This document shows positions 8,297-19,247 of a stretch of DNA of 64,000 nucleotides, one piece after another. Each line of letters starts with the position of its first letter. Within the stretch, counting starts at the first letter, position 1. Location of the stretch: contig NZ_AUGY01000022.1 of assembly GCF_000422905.1 (NCBI RefSeq), forward strand, positions 31,670-95,669, in the 5' to 3' direction. The stretch comes from Paenibacillus alginolyticus DSM 5050 = NBRC 15375. GTDB taxonomy: Bacteria; Bacillota; Bacilli; Paenibacillales; NBRC-103111. Below the pieces are notes generated by a model. The model was not told the origin of the DNA, did not search any database, and worked only from the letters and a program-made list of their open reading frames with translations. A program made the position numbers and the translations under genes.

Positions 8297-9739
8297 ATGC
8301 CAAACCAAATTAGAAAAGTGATCTTCTATGCGTCTATCTTCCTAGGCTTACTAAGTGCGTTTTGCATTGCTCTATATATCTATGGATCTCAACTTACATT
8401 TCCTGCAGGGTTCACCGTTGCCGGCTGGCGGGTTGAAGGAATGCCCTATGATAAATTTCAACAAGAATACGAAAAGCGCCTACAGCTGCTCTCCTCCTAT
8501 CCCGTTCAATTGCAATCCTCCCGTTCGAATATTCCTAATAAACAACTGTCACTTGGACAACTAGGTGTTGAGTATCAAAAGGAAACCCTAGCTCGTTCAC
8601 TTGGGCAGCTATTTGGAGGCTCGCCGATAGAACGTATAAAAGCTCGCTGGACGCTGCGTCATGTAGATATACCACTAGAGGTCACTGTCAATCAAGCGCA
8701 GCTAAACACCGTAGTCAAAGAAGCTTGGAAAGACCTCTACAGCCTTCAGCCAGTTGCCGCCAAACGAATTGTAACCAATGAAGATTTACTAGCTTTCGAG
8801 CCCGAACGTAAAGTGCTGAGAATTGATACGGCCCATTTGCTTGAACACTTGAAAGAAGTTGCCCCATCCATTGCCTATATTCACAACGCCGCTCCTATTA
8901 CTCTGTCTTTGCCTTTATACGAGCAGGGCCCTGCAACAACGGTCGAAACATTGAAGCATCAGGGCATCGATCGCAAAATCTCGGAATTTATGACCTCATT
9001 TCCCCCGTCGGGCGAAGGGAGAATTTACAATATACGCTCCACAGCCGCCTCTATTCAGGATTATCTAATGGCTCCAGGAGAGACCTTCGACTACAGCAAG
9101 ATTATTGAAAAAACGGAAGCCCAATTCGGCTATAAGGAAGCACCAGTCATTCTAAATGGCAAGCTTGTGCCAGGCATTGGAGGCGGCATTTGCCAAGTAT
9201 CTACAACGCTTTACAATGCAGTACTGCGGAGCGGTCTCGACATTGTTGAACGGCGTAATCATTCACTCCCTGTTAGCTATGTTGCGCTCGGCCAAGATGC
9301 CACTTTCGCCAGCGGTTATATTAACTTCAAATTCCGCAACAACACAGATGCCTATCTATTGATACGAACCATAACAACAGATCAAGCCGTCACTGTGAAG
9401 CTTTTCGGTCATATGTCGCCATCCATTACCTACGACATCAATTCCAACATTGTAGAAACTATTCAACCACCGGTTAAATACTTGCAAAATTCCAGCCTGA
9501 AACCTGGCGTTACACGCCCTATTAGCACCGGCAAGGTCGGCTACAAGGTAGAGACGTATCGCATCAAAAGAGAAAATGGTACAATTGTCAGTAAAGAGTT
9601 AATCTCGAAGGATCAGTATTCTCCAGTGCCTACCATCATCGCTGCCAACCGGAGCGACATCAAGTCAGATGAAATCAATCCCTCAACGCCAGAGCAGCCC
9701 ATCCTTGAAGATGGCGTGAAAGGACCGGTTAACCGGTAA
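8297..9739 (+). CDS. VanW-family protein with peptidoglycan-binding-like N-terminal domain
   Basis: 480 residues, probably anchored by one N-terminal membrane helix (about residues 7-29) with the rest outside. Residues about 50-220 resemble the PG-binding/YoaR-like domain common in this family; the VanW domain spans about 240-370 (MAPGETFDYSKII, GGGICQVSTTLYNAVLRSG, RRNHSLPVSY). The C-terminal part (KVGYKVETYRI) resembles a degenerate G5 repeat. Role in cell envelope is likely, but the biochemical function of VanW is unknown. I use the ATG at 8297, 9 nt after AAAGGAG, rather than the TTG at 8267. Single-gene unit followed by a terminator. Confidence 0.9.
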   Translation: MPNQIRKVIFYASIFLGLLSAFCIALYIYGSQLTFPAGFTVAGWRVEGMPYDKFQQEYEKRLQLLSSYPVQLQSSRSNIPNKQLSLGQLGVEYQKETLARSLGQLFGGSPIERIKARWTLRHVDIPLEVTVNQAQLNTVVKEAWKDLYSLQPVAAKRIVTNEDLLAFEPERKVLRIDTAHLLEHLKEVAPSIAYIHNAAPITLSLPLYEQGPATTVETLKHQGIDRKISEFMTSFPPSGEGRIYNIRSTAASIQDYLMAPGETFDYSKIIEKTEAQFGYKEAPVILNGKLVPGIGGGICQVSTTLYNAVLRSGLDIVERRNHSLPVSYVALGQDATFASGYINFKFRNNTDAYLLIRTITTDQAVTVKLFGHMSPSITYDINSNIVETIQPPVKYLQNSSLKPGVTRPISTGKVGYKVETYRIKRENGTIVSKELISKDQYSPVPTIIAANRSDIKSDEINPSTPEQPILEDGVKGPVNR

Positions 9740-9744
9740 TAGAT

Positions 9745-9763
9745 AGAGGCTTCTGCCTCTTTT
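9745..9763 (+). terminator. Terminator after the VanW gene
   Basis: AGAGGC-TTCT-GCCTCT stem-loop followed by TTT, starting 6 bp after the stop codon. Short but well placed. Confidence 0.65.
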
Positions 9764-9859
9764 GCGAATAGGAAAGGTCATGTGACTGTAGTTACTAGGT
9801 CATTATGACTTTTTTCTATTATGATAGGAATATGAAATAGCACACAAGGAGGCTAGACG

Positions 9860-10564
9860 ATGAGCAAAATCGATTACTTCAAAGAACTAAACTATCGACT
9901 GCGTGGACTTCCCGAGAAGGAGCGCCAAAATATATTGTCTGTTTATGAAGAATTGTTTCAGAAAGCCATTGAAAATGGCAAGCAAGAGGATGATGTTGCA
10001 CAGTCTCTCGGCTATCCTCGAGTTCCTAACTGGGACGCTCAAAAGGAGACGCCAAGTACAGAGCAGGAGCCTTCCAAAAGCACGTCCAGCGAACGGGTAG
10101 AGAAATCTTATCCCAGACCTGAACCGACTGCGGCGCCTAAGCAAGCTCCCGAAACTAGGGGCTATCCGCCTTATACGCATCCACAGGGCACGAATCCTTA
10201 TATGAATCCCAATCCATACCCTTATCCGGTTAAACAGGAGTCGAGTATTAAGGCGATCATCGTAAGTATTATGCTTGGATTTTTTAATCTAATATTCGTT
10301 GTTGGTCCATGGTTCGGTGTTCTCGCCGCATTAATTGCGTTATTCGTTGCGGGCTTTGCGCTCATCATCGCACCAATAGTCGGCATTCTTGGCAGCATCA
10401 CGGGATCATCCAGCAGCGACCTGACGTTCATTGGATTTGCACTGCTAGCTTGCTTTGGTTTAGGCATCATTCTGACAACGCTTGGTTCTTTGTTGTTCAA
10501 ACAATTCTTCAAACTCAGCTGGATGTACATCCGATTCAATGCCAAATTGATTAAGGGGGCTTAA
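9860..10564 (+). CDS. DUF1700/HAAS-domain membrane protein
   Basis: 234 residues. The N-terminal ~60 residues (YFKELNYRLRGLPEKERQNILSVYEELF.. DDVAQSLGYP) are the HAAS/DUF1700 helical domain; a Pro/Tyr-rich linker (about 60-125) leads to three hydrophobic segments between about residues 130 and 225. Such proteins usually pair with a DUF4097 beta-helix protein, encoded here 3 bp downstream, and often with a PadR-type regulator, which is absent here. Start: GGAGG 8 nt before the ATG. Function unknown; probably envelope-stress or membrane related. Confidence 0.85.
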   Translation: MSKIDYFKELNYRLRGLPEKERQNILSVYEELFQKAIENGKQEDDVAQSLGYPRVPNWDAQKETPSTEQEPSKSTSSERVEKSYPRPEPTAAPKQAPETRGYPPYTHPQGTNPYMNPNPYPYPVKQESSIKAIIVSIMLGFFNLIFVVGPWFGVLAALIALFVAGFALIIAPIVGILGSITGSSSSDLTFIGFALLACFGLGIILTTLGSLLFKQFFKLSWMYIRFNAKLIKGA

Positions 10565-10567
10565 GCT

Positions 10568-11455
10568 ATGAAACGTGGCGTCAAATTTTTCTTACTGCTC
10601 GGCTTTGCCTGCCTTGGGGTCGGCCTTATTGGAGCAGCTGTTTCTTCTAAAGATGTCGATTGGAGTGCAGGTGTCACAAATATTGATATCGAAAAGAAGA
10701 TTCCGGCAGCCAATATTGATACATTAATCATTCAAAATGACATCTCCGGGGTAACCTTTATCCCAAGTAACTCCGATGAAATTAAAGTGCATCTCGTAGG
10801 AACAGTTGGAGAGCAAACTGCTAGAAGCTGCACCATTGATGCGGCAACAGAAGGAAGCAATGTATGGCGAGTAGACGTATGTACACAGAAGAAACCACAA
10901 ATTAATTTCGGTTTCAATTTGACAGATTTGAAAGCACTGATCAATAACCATGGTTTCCGATTACGAACAGAAGTCACACTTCCAGAAAAAATGTACAAAG
11001 CTATCACGGTTTCCTCGGATACGGGGGGCATCAACTTCAAAGAAGTAAAAGCCGACAAGCTTACAGTCACCACAGATACAGGCGGCATTTCCATTGATCG
11101 TTACGAAGGGAAGCAGCTCAATCTTCAAACAGATACGGGGCGTATCAACGTAGAGGACGGGCAAGGTGATGTCAAGATGAAAACAGATACAGGCAGCATT
11201 ACAGCTAAGCTGCATGATATCGGAGATTCCGTATCGCTTCAATCCGACACTGGCTCGATTCGTCTTCAGCTCGATCCTACTCCAAAAGGTGCAAGTTTCG
11301 ATCTGAGAACAGACACAGGCAGCGTCAATCTGGAAATACCTGGTGTTAATGTACAAAAGACCGATCACAATGCCGCAAAGGGTACCATTGGTGATGGCAG
11401 CAAAAAAGTAACGGTACGGGCAGATACAGGATACATCTCTGTTACCGGTAAATAA
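10568..11455 (+). CDS. DUF4097-family beta-repeat protein
   Basis: 295 residues. N-terminal hydrophobic segment (about residues 5-25, FFLLLGFACLGVGLIGAA) as signal or anchor, then an outside domain of about 260 residues built of short repeats each carrying a DTG motif: DTGGINF, DTGGISI, DTGRINV, DTGSITA, DTGSIRL, DTGSVNL and DTGYISV, spaced by roughly 19-26 residues. This is the regular right-handed beta-helix pattern of DUF4097. It begins 3 bp after the HAAS gene and is surely co-expressed with it. Function not known. Confidence 0.88.
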   Translation: MKRGVKFFLLLGFACLGVGLIGAAVSSKDVDWSAGVTNIDIEKKIPAANIDTLIIQNDISGVTFIPSNSDEIKVHLVGTVGEQTARSCTIDAATEGSNVWRVDVCTQKKPQINFGFNLTDLKALINNHGFRLRTEVTLPEKMYKAITVSSDTGGINFKEVKADKLTVTTDTGGISIDRYEGKQLNLQTDTGRINVEDGQGDVKMKTDTGSITAKLHDIGDSVSLQSDTGSIRLQLDPTPKGASFDLRTDTGSVNLEIPGVNVQKTDHNAAKGTIGDGSKKVTVRADTGYISVTGK

Positions 11456-11456
11456 G

Positions 11457-11499
11457 AAAAAGCCTTCAAGACCATCAGAATTGGTTTTGAAGGCTTTTT
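11457..11499. terminator. Bidirectional terminator between the DUF4097 gene and argH
   Basis: AAAAAGCCTTCAA and TTGAAGGCTTTTT flank a short inner stem and loop. T-runs occur on both strands, so it can end both the plus-strand DUF4097 transcript and the minus-strand argH transcript. Confidence 0.88.
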
Positions 11500-11540
11500 A
11501 TCGACCAAAAAGGAGCTAGCGAGGATTCTCGTTTATTCGT

Positions 11541-12956
11541 TTACTTGCTTTTTTCTAAATAAACTTGCAACCACTCGTTCGACTGTGCCAGTACTTGCTC
11601 AGCGCGAGCAATCGCCTCTGTCACTTGGTTGCTGGCCGTTCCGCCGTAGACATTACGCGCGTTAACCACTTGCTCAGGTTGTAACACCTGATAAATATCG
11701 GACTCGAATAGGCTTGAGAAGGTTTTGAACTCCTCGATGCTCATATCGAGCAGGTATTTTTTGTTTTGGATGCAGTACAGCACGGTTTTGCCAATCACTT
11801 CGTGCGCCTGACGGAAAGGCAATCCCTTGTTCACAAGGTAATCGGCGATATCCGTTGCGTTTGAGAAATCTTGGTTCACTGCTTGTCTCATGCGATCCGA
11901 GTTTACTTTCATCGTAGCAACCATAGGAGCGAATAATTGAAGCGCGCCCTGCAGGGTGCGAACCGTATCGAACATGCCTTCTTTGTCTTCCTGCATGTCC
12001 TTGTTGTAAGCCAGCGGCAGCGACTTGAGCACGGTCATCAGACCGAACAAGTTGCCATAGACGCGGCCGGTTTTGCCTCGGACGAGCTCCGCCACGTCCG
12101 GGTTCTTCTTCTGCGGCATGATCGAGCTGCCGGTGCAGAAAGCATCATCGAGTTCGATGAACGCGAACTCGGTCGAGGACCAGAGCACCATTTCCTCGCT
12201 GAAGCGAGAAAGGTGCATCATGATCATGGACGCGTTAGAGAGGAACTCCAGGATGAAATCGCGGTCGCTGACCGCATCCAGGGAGTTCTCGTACACGCGT
12301 CCGAACCCGAGCTGCTCCGCCACGAAATGGCGGTCGATCGGGAAGGTCGTGCCGGCGAGCGCGCCAGCGCCGAGCGGCAGCATGTCTACGCGCTTGTAGC
12401 TGTCCTGCAAGCGCTCAAGGTCACGTTGGAACATGCTGACGTAAGCCATCATGTGATGCGCGAACAGAATCGGCTGCGCACGCTGCAGATGCGTATACCC
12501 CGGGATAATTGTATCCAAATTATCCTTCGCTTTCTCAAGCAAAGCCTCCTGCAGTTTGATCAGCAGGCCAACGAACTCGACCACCCGCTTGCGCAGGTAG
12601 AGATGCATGTCCGTTGCCACTTGATCGTTACGGCTGCGGCCGGTGTGCAGCTTGCCGCCGACAGGGCCGATCAAATCGATTAAGGTTTTCTCGATATTCA
12701 TATGAATATCTTCATTCTGAATCGTGTATTCCAGCTCGCCACGGCGAATCATGCCTTGCACAGCCAGCAAGCCATCTTTGATTTTCTCGACATCATCCGC
12801 AGGCAGAATGCCGCACTTGCCAAGCATCGTCACATGCGCTAGGCTGCCTTCGATATCTTCCTCGGCAAGCTCTTTGTCAAACGTAATCGATGCGGTATAT
12901 TCTTCGACCAATTGGTCGGTTTTCTTCGTAAATCGTCCACCCCAAAGCTTAGACAC
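11541..12956 (-). CDS. argH: Argininosuccinate lyase
   Basis: 471 residues. Last step of arginine synthesis: argininosuccinate to arginine and fumarate, in the cytoplasm. Fumarase/aspartase-superfamily signature [12 protein letters not shown] is seen at about residues 278-289, and [12 protein letters not shown] near 110. I choose the GTG at 12956 (MSKLWGGRF), 9 nt after GAGAGGAG; the ATG at 12983 would add nine residues before the ribosome binding site. Distal gene of the arg cluster, separated from argG by 263 bp with a hairpin and a copy of the repeat. Confidence 0.97.
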   Translation of the reverse strand: MSKLWGGRFTKKTDQLVEEYTASITFDKELAEEDIEGSLAHVTMLGKCGILPADDVEKIKDGLLAVQGMIRRGELEYTIQNEDIHMNIEKTLIDLIGPVGGKLHTGRSRNDQVATDMHLYLRKRVVEFVGLLIKLQEALLEKAKDNLDTIIPGYTHLQRAQPILFAHHMMAYVSMFQRDLERLQDSYKRVDMLPLGAGALAGTTFPIDRHFVAEQLGFGRVYENSLDAVSDRDFILEFLSNASMIMMHLSRFSEEMVLWSSTEFAFIELDDAFCTGSSIMPQKKNPDVAELVRGKTGRVYGNLFGLMTVLKSLPLAYNKDMQEDKEGMFDTVRTLQGALQLFAPMVATMKVNSDRMRQAVNQDFSNATDIADYLVNKGLPFRQAHEVIGKTVLYCIQNKKYLLDMSIEEFKTFSSLFESDIYQVLQPEQVVNARNVYGGTASNQVTEAIARAEQVLAQSNEWLQVYLEKSK

Positions 12957-12989
12957 CGTGCATGGCTCCTCTCGTATTAACATAATATA

Positions 12990-13023
12990 GGGATCTTTGA
13001 GCGGCGCTCAAAGTCTCTCTGCT
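12990..13023 (-). repeat. Third copy of the hairpin repeat, upstream of argH
   Basis: TATAGGGATC followed by CTTTGAGC-GGC-GCTCAAAG and TCTCTCTGCT; nearly identical to copy A near ftsE (one base differs in the loop). It lies about 35 nt before the argH GTG in the transcript, the same relative placement as copy A in front of ftsE. Confidence 0.85.
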
Positions 13024-13119
13024 CGACAAACGTGGCCTGTAGAAACTCCTATTTAGCATAACTGAACTCGTTTTGGACTCATAAAGACTCTTATTTCACT
13101 TAAACAACCGCTATCCGTT

Positions 13120-13149
13120 GAAATAGCAGCCCCTAGAGGCTGCTATTTC
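13120..13149 (-). terminator. Hairpin between argG and argH
   Basis: Perfect 12-bp stem GAAATAGCAGCC / GGCTGCTATTTC with a 6-nt loop. No T-run follows on either strand, so it is probably an mRNA-processing or stabilising hairpin instead of a full stop. Confidence 0.55.
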
Positions 13150-13219
13150 CCTTCACCATTGGTCTTTCGGCAGATGTTTACCTACAGCGAGTAAACCAAT
13201 CTGCGTTCTCAAACAGCAA

Positions 13220-14458
<1,239 letters not shown>

Positions 14459-14504
14459 GTCTACTAATCTCTCCGTTTCTATGTCTGCTGCGAATTATTA
14501 ATAA

Positions 14505-15464
14505 TTATATCATTGTCGCGGCCATAATGGCCTTTTGCGCATGAAGACGATTCTCTGCTTGGTCAAAAATAATGGAATTCGGGCCATCGATGACGCCCTC
14601 GCTCACTTCTTCCCCGCGATGTGCAGGCAAGCAGTGCATGAACAGGTAATCCGATTTGGCATGCTTCACAAGCGCCTCGTTGATTTGGAAGTTCTTGAAA
14701 GCAATCTCCCGCTCCTGCTGCTCAGCCTCAAAGCCCATGCTTGCCCAAACGTCCGTGTAGACGATGTCCGCATTTTCAATCGCTTCGCGTGGATCGCGAG
14801 TAAGGAGGACACTGCCTCCGGTTTGCGCTGCGTTTTCCTTAGAAATCTGAATGACTTCCTTATCAGGATCGTAGCCTTCCGGCGAGGCAATCGCGAAATT
14901 CATTCCCAATTTGCTTGCACCCATCATGAGGGAATGCACCATATTGTTGCCATCTCCGATGTAGGCGACTTTGAGACCTTTCAAACGGCCTTTTTTCTCC
15001 AGAACCGTCTGATAATCCGCCATCACCTGGCAAGGGTGGGCATAATCCGTCAATCCATTAATAACCGGTACCGTTGATCCACGTGCAAGGTCAATCACTT
15101 TGCGGTGTTCGTACGTGCGAATCATGATGCCATCCAGGTAACGGGACAGTGTTTGCGCAGTATCCCAAACAGTTTCACCGCGACCAAGCTGCAGATCATT
15201 TTTGCTAAGGAAAAGAGCCTGACCCCCTAGCTGGTACATCCCCACTTCAAAGGAAACTCGCGTACGCGTCGAGGATTTCTCAAAAATCATTCCCAGCGTC
15301 TTACCAGCGAGCACAGCATGCGGCTCTCTAGCTTTCTGTTTACGTTTAAGCTCAATCGCATAGTGAATCAAATATTCAATTTCTTCTGATGTATAATCAA
15401 CTAAAGCAAGAAAATCCTTGCCCTTCAACTGAGCAGCCAGTTCTTCCTGTACAGCCATATTCAT
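14505..15464 (-). CDS. argF: Ornithine carbamoyltransferase
   Basis: 319 residues. Makes citrulline from ornithine and carbamoyl phosphate. Carbamoyl-phosphate motif STRTR near residue 60, ornithine/catalytic motifs HPCQ and HCLPAHRGEE (near 270). The ATG at 15464 has AGAGAGG 9 nt upstream; a TTG three codons earlier is less likely. 30 bp after argD on the same strand. Confidence 0.97.
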   Translation of the reverse strand: MNMAVQEELAAQLKGKDFLALVDYTSEEIEYLIHYAIELKRKQKAREPHAVLAGKTLGMIFEKSSTRTRVSFEVGMYQLGGQALFLSKNDLQLGRGETVWDTAQTLSRYLDGIMIRTYEHRKVIDLARGSTVPVINGLTDYAHPCQVMADYQTVLEKKGRLKGLKVAYIGDGNNMVHSLMMGASKLGMNFAIASPEGYDPDKEVIQISKENAAQTGGSVLLTRDPREAIENADIVYTDVWASMGFEAEQQEREIAFKNFQINEALVKHAKSDYLFMHCLPAHRGEEVSEGVIDGPNSIIFDQAENRLHAQKAIMAATMI

Positions 15465-15494
15465 GTTATCCAACCTCTCTAAACGGAACTTTTA

Positions 15495-16691
15495 CTAGAC
15501 GCTGCTGATGGTTGATGCCTTCTGGGAGAGGACACTGCACACCACATCTAGGGCTTGATCTAAATCTTCTTGCGGTATAGTCAAAGCGGGCACCAGACGA
15601 ATAACGTTCGGCCCTGCCGGAATGACGAGTACACCTTGCTTATGAATTTCGCTAATGATTTCACCTGCTGGCTGAGTGCATTCGATCCCGATGAGGAGAC
15701 CAATGCCGCGAATATTGCTGATAAGCGGATTGCCTGCAAGCTTGCTCTCCAGCTTATTCACCGTGTATGCACCTAATTCCGCAGCGCGCTCTGGCAGTTT
15801 ATTCGAGATAATCGTGTCCACAGCCGCATATCCTGCAGCCGTAGCAATCGGCGTTCCACCAAAGGTTGAACCATGGCTTCCAGCGCTGAAGGCTTCAGCC
15901 AAGAACGCTTTGCCTAACATCGCACCGATCGGAAACCCTCCACCAAGGCCTTTGGCCAATGTGAAAATATCCGGCTCCACCCCATAATGCTCATAGGCAA
16001 AAAGCTTACCCGTACGTCCTACGCCCGTCTGGATTTCATCCACGATCAAAAGCAAATTCTCTTGCTTGCAAAGCTCTGCAATTTGTTTCACGAACTCCGG
16101 ATCAGCCGGCAGCACGCCGCCTTCCCCTTGCACCATCTCCAGCATGATGGCACAAGTATGCTCATTAACTAAACTGCGGACAGCCTCGATATCGTTATAA
16201 GGCGCATAGACGAAGCCGCCAGGAAGCGGATGGAAGCCTTCCTTCACTTTATCCTGCCCTGTAGCGGTCAAAGTCGCCAGCGTACGTCCGTGGAACGACA
16301 TGTTGAACGTGATAATCTCGTACCGACCATTGTTCAAAACCTTCTGGTTATAGCGGCGTGCCAGCTTAATTGCAGCCTCATTCGCTTCCGCACCAGTGGA
16401 ACAGAAGAATACCGCGTCTGCACAGCTATTATCTGTGAGTAGAGTGGCCAGCTTCTCCTGATTCGGAATATGGAAAAGATTGCTCACATGCCATACTTGA
16501 TCGAGCTGTTCAATCAACTTCTCCTTCACCGCTTGAGGCGCGTGCCCGAGGTTCGTCACCGCGATCCCGCTCATCAAGTCGATGTATTCCTTGCCTGTAT
16601 CATCCCACAGTCGGCTGCCCTCACCCTTTACTAGTGTGATTGGATATCTTGCATAGGTTGGAAATAACGAGCTTTTTCCCGTTTCAGTCAT
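15495..16691 (-). CDS. argD: Acetylornithine aminotransferase
   Basis: 398 residues, class III PLP aminotransferase. Converts N-acetylglutamate semialdehyde to N-acetylornithine. PLP-binding lysine lies in TLAKGLGGGFPIGA at about residue 250, with the DEIQTGVGRTGK segment before it. Of two nearby ATGs I use the second (MTETGKSS), 8 nt after AAGGAGGG. The small membrane gene lies 27 bp upstream. Confidence 0.97.
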   Translation of the reverse strand: MTETGKSSLFPTYARYPITLVKGEGSRLWDDTGKEYIDLMSGIAVTNLGHAPQAVKEKLIEQLDQVWHVSNLFHIPNQEKLATLLTDNSCADAVFFCSTGAEANEAAIKLARRYNQKVLNNGRYEIITFNMSFHGRTLATLTATGQDKVKEGFHPLPGGFVYAPYNDIEAVRSLVNEHTCAIMLEMVQGEGGVLPADPEFVKQIAELCKQENLLLIVDEIQTGVGRTGKLFAYEHYGVEPDIFTLAKGLGGGFPIGAMLGKAFLAEAFSAGSHGSTFGGTPIATAAGYAAVDTIISNKLPERAAELGAYTVNKLESKLAGNPLISNIRGIGLLIGIECTQPAGEIISEIHKQGVLVIPAGPNVIRLVPALTIPQEDLDQALDVVCSVLSQKASTISSV

Positions 16692-16718
16692 GTACATTCC
16701 CTCCTTAAAGTTTGTGGT

Positions 16719-16994
16719 TTAACCCATTAGTTCTAACTTGTGCCAAGCTAAATAAAGACAAATCACTGCAGCTGCATATAAAATAATAGCTGTTGTTCGA
16801 TTTCTTCGCATTTTCATCCCGTATGCAATGAAAAAGATAGCTGCCGCTAATTTGGAAAAGCCTTGATAAGCTGGATCATTCGAAAAGTAAGAATTGCTAA
16901 AAATAATCGCAACAAGCAAGGTTGTCGAAATCAATATTTTAAACCATACAGGCTCTCTTAGGAATTGCTTAAACATAAAAGTAATCCGCTGCAT
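16719..16994 (-). CDS. Small three-helix membrane protein of unknown function, inside the arg cluster
   Basis: 91 residues, with hydrophobic segments at about 18-35, 46-60 and 68-84 and a basic stretch MKMRRNRT between the second and third. I do not recognise the family. GGAGG lies 8 nt before the ATG at 16994. It stands between argB and argD on the same strand, with 158 bp after argB and 27 bp before argD, so it is probably translated from the arg transcript. A role in arginine metabolism is not shown; it may be a passenger gene. Confidence 0.7.
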   Translation of the reverse strand: MQRITFMFKQFLREPVWFKILISTTLLVAIIFSNSYFSNDPAYQGFSKLAAAIFFIAYGMKMRRNRTTAIILYAAAVICLYLAWHKLELMG

Positions 16995-17152
16995 GACAGA
17001 TACCTCCGTTCAAGAAACCTTTGATTTTTGAATGGTAACGATGTTTTTCATCGCTATGGAGACAGCCTGACGTTAAACCTCGATTATAACTATGAAAATC
17101 ATCGTTAAGTGAGTCAATTTAGATCATTCCATTCGGTTAGTCAGCGTGCTTG

Positions 17153-17944
17153 TTAGCGCACAATCCTCGTGCCAATCCCCGTGCCCTTCAGCACTTTGCT
17201 CAGCACATTCGGCTCAGAGCCATTCACGATGACAACTTCCTGGACTCTGCCTTGGATACAAGCAATCGCTGCTCGAACCTTCGGAATCATGCCCCCGTAA
17301 ATATCGCCACTCGCGATCATCTCTTCAATCTCTGCTACGCTGACAACGGGAAGCACCCGCTTCTCGCCATCCACTGTTTTCATAATGCCGGGAACATCCG
17401 TCACCACAACCATCTGCTCCACACCAAGGTGAGAAGCGACAGCTCCTGCCGCCGTATCTGCATTAATGTTGTAACGCTGGCCGCCGTCGGCGCCAAGTCC
17501 AACTGGTGCGATAACCGGAATGTAGCCCATACTTACGATACCTTGAATCAGCTCAGCGTTCACTTTCGTGACATCACCAACAAGACCAACCTCATGGCTA
17601 TTAGCCACCGGCTTCGCTTCAATCAAATGTCCATCCACACCGGACAATCCAAGCGCCATTGCGCCTGTTAACTGAATTCGGCGTACGATCTCTTTGTTGA
17701 TCTGGCCGGAAAGCACCATCTCCACTACGTCGAGCACCGCTTCATTCGTCACCCGCAGGCCGTTCACGAAACCAGACTCTATTCCGAGCTTTCCAAGCGT
17801 TTCTGAAATGGCAGGACCTCCACCATGAACGATAACAGTTACTATACCCTCATCCTGAAGCTGACGCATATCTTCAAAGAAACTCATCGGCAACGCCGCT
17901 AGCGTGCTGCCGCCGCATTTCATCACAAAGCAATTGTTCTTCAC
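17153..17944 (-). CDS. argB: Acetylglutamate kinase
   Basis: 263 residues. Phosphorylates N-acetylglutamate, the second step of the pathway. Seen: MKCGGS at residues 8-13, VHGGGPAI near 39, and the C-terminal NINADTAAGAVA segment. The start is a GTG (VKNNCFVMKCGGS) with AAAGGGG about 11 nt upstream. It follows argJ by 46 bp. Family members without the long N-terminal extension are usually arginine-insensitive, but that cannot be decided here. Confidence 0.96.
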   Translation of the reverse strand: MKNNCFVMKCGGSTLAALPMSFFEDMRQLQDEGIVTVIVHGGGPAISETLGKLGIESGFVNGLRVTNEAVLDVVEMVLSGQINKEIVRRIQLTGAMALGLSGVDGHLIEAKPVANSHEVGLVGDVTKVNAELIQGIVSMGYIPVIAPVGLGADGGQRYNINADTAAGAVASHLGVEQMVVVTDVPGIMKTVDGEKRVLPVVSVAEIEEMIASGDIYGGMIPKVRAAIACIQGRVQEVVIVNGSEPNVLSKVLKGTGIGTRIVR

Positions 17945-17990
17945 AAGCTTTCGTTCCCCTTTGCTTCCTTATGTGCTAGCTGTAACAAAC

Positions 17991-19217
17991 CTAAGTCCGA
18001 TAAGCCGCATTAATCCGCACATAATCATATGTTAAGTCGCAGCCCCAGCCCGTAGCCTTGCCAGCGCCCATATGTAAATTCACATGAATTTGAATCGTGT
18101 CTGTTTTCAAATAGGCAAGCGCCGCTTCCTCGTCGAACTTCACCGGACGCGACTGCTCTAGCACTGCGATATCGCCTAGGCGAATATCGACGGTGTTCAC
18201 GTTCACCGGCTGTCCCGAGTAACCGACAGCCGCAATGATCCGACCCCAGTTCGCGTCCGCGCCATAAACAGCGGATTTGACCAAGCTAGAGCCAATGATC
18301 GACTTCACGATCTTGCGTGCCGCATCGTCGCTCTCCGCGCCGACCACCGTCGTCTCGATCAGCTTCGTCGCGCCCTCGCCGTCGCGCGCAATCGCCTTGG
18401 CGAGGTACTCGCCAACGTACTGGAACCCTGCCGCGAACGCTTCCCAATCCGGATGCTCCGGATTCAATGCTTCGCCGCCGGCCAGCCCGCTTGCCATCAC
18501 CACGACCATGTCGTTGGTGCTCGTATCCCCGTCAACGGTGATCATGTTGAACGTAGAATCTGTAATCCTGCTCAGCAGCTGCTGCAGGTATTCACTCTCA
18601 ATCGGCGCGTCGGTTGTCATGAAACCGAGCATCGTCGCCATGTTCGGGTGAATCATCCCCGAACCCTTCGCTGCCCCGGCAATGTGAACCTCCTTGCCGC
18701 CAACAACAACACGGACGCACGTCATCTTCTGCGTGAGATCCGTTGTCAGGATCGCTTGGCAGAAGTCTTCGCCGCCGTCTGCCTTCACTTTAACCGGCAG
18801 CTGCTCGATGCCGCTCAGCACTTTCCCCATCGGCAGAAGCTCGCCGATGACGCCTGTGCTCGTCACGCCGACGTGGTGCTCCGCCACGCCTAGCGCCTTC
18901 GCACTAGCAGCGCGCATCGCGTATGCGTCGTCCTCGCCTTGCTGGCCGGTACACGCATTCGCGTTACCGCTGTTGACGATCATCGCCTGCAGCTTGCCGC
19001 CTTGGGCGATGCTCTCTTGCGTCACGCGCAGCGGTGCCGCCTGGAACGCGTTCAGCGTGTACACGCCCGCCGCTGCCGCTGGTACATCACAGACGATTGC
19101 GCCCAGATCGTAGCGCTCCGTCTTCTTCAATCCACAGTGCAGACCACCTGCACGAAAGCCTTTCGGCGTCGTTACTGTGCCCTCAGGCACGACAGTAAAG
19201 CTCACTTGATCAAGCAT
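17991..19217 (-). CDS. argJ: Bifunctional ornithine acetyltransferase / N-acetylglutamate synthase
   Basis: 408 residues. Recycles the acetyl group from acetylornithine to glutamate, and in bifunctional forms also acetylates glutamate from acetyl-CoA. Autocleavage site ATMLGF with the nucleophilic threonine at about residue 190, within KGSGMIHPNMATML. No argA is seen, so the bifunctional form is likely. It is 30 bp after argC. Confidence 0.97.
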   Translation of the reverse strand: MLDQVSFTVVPEGTVTTPKGFRAGGLHCGLKKTERYDLGAIVCDVPAAAAGVYTLNAFQAAPLRVTQESIAQGGKLQAMIVNSGNANACTGQQGEDDAYAMRAASAKALGVAEHHVGVTSTGVIGELLPMGKVLSGIEQLPVKVKADGGEDFCQAILTTDLTQKMTCVRVVVGGKEVHIAGAAKGSGMIHPNMATMLGFMTTDAPIESEYLQQLLSRITDSTFNMITVDGDTSTNDMVVVMASGLAGGEALNPEHPDWEAFAAGFQYVGEYLAKAIARDGEGATKLIETTVVGAESDDAARKIVKSIIGSSLVKSAVYGADANWGRIIAAVGYSGQPVNVNTVDIRLGDIAVLEQSRPVKFDEEAALAYLKTDTIQIHVNLHMGAGKATGWGCDLTYDYVRINAAYRT

Positions 19218-19247
19218 GTTCGTCCTTCACCTGTCCTCATCTTCTCG

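Noticed and set aside
11937..12683. Plus-strand frame opposite argH
   Set aside because: Arg/Glu/His-rich shadow frame without start signals.
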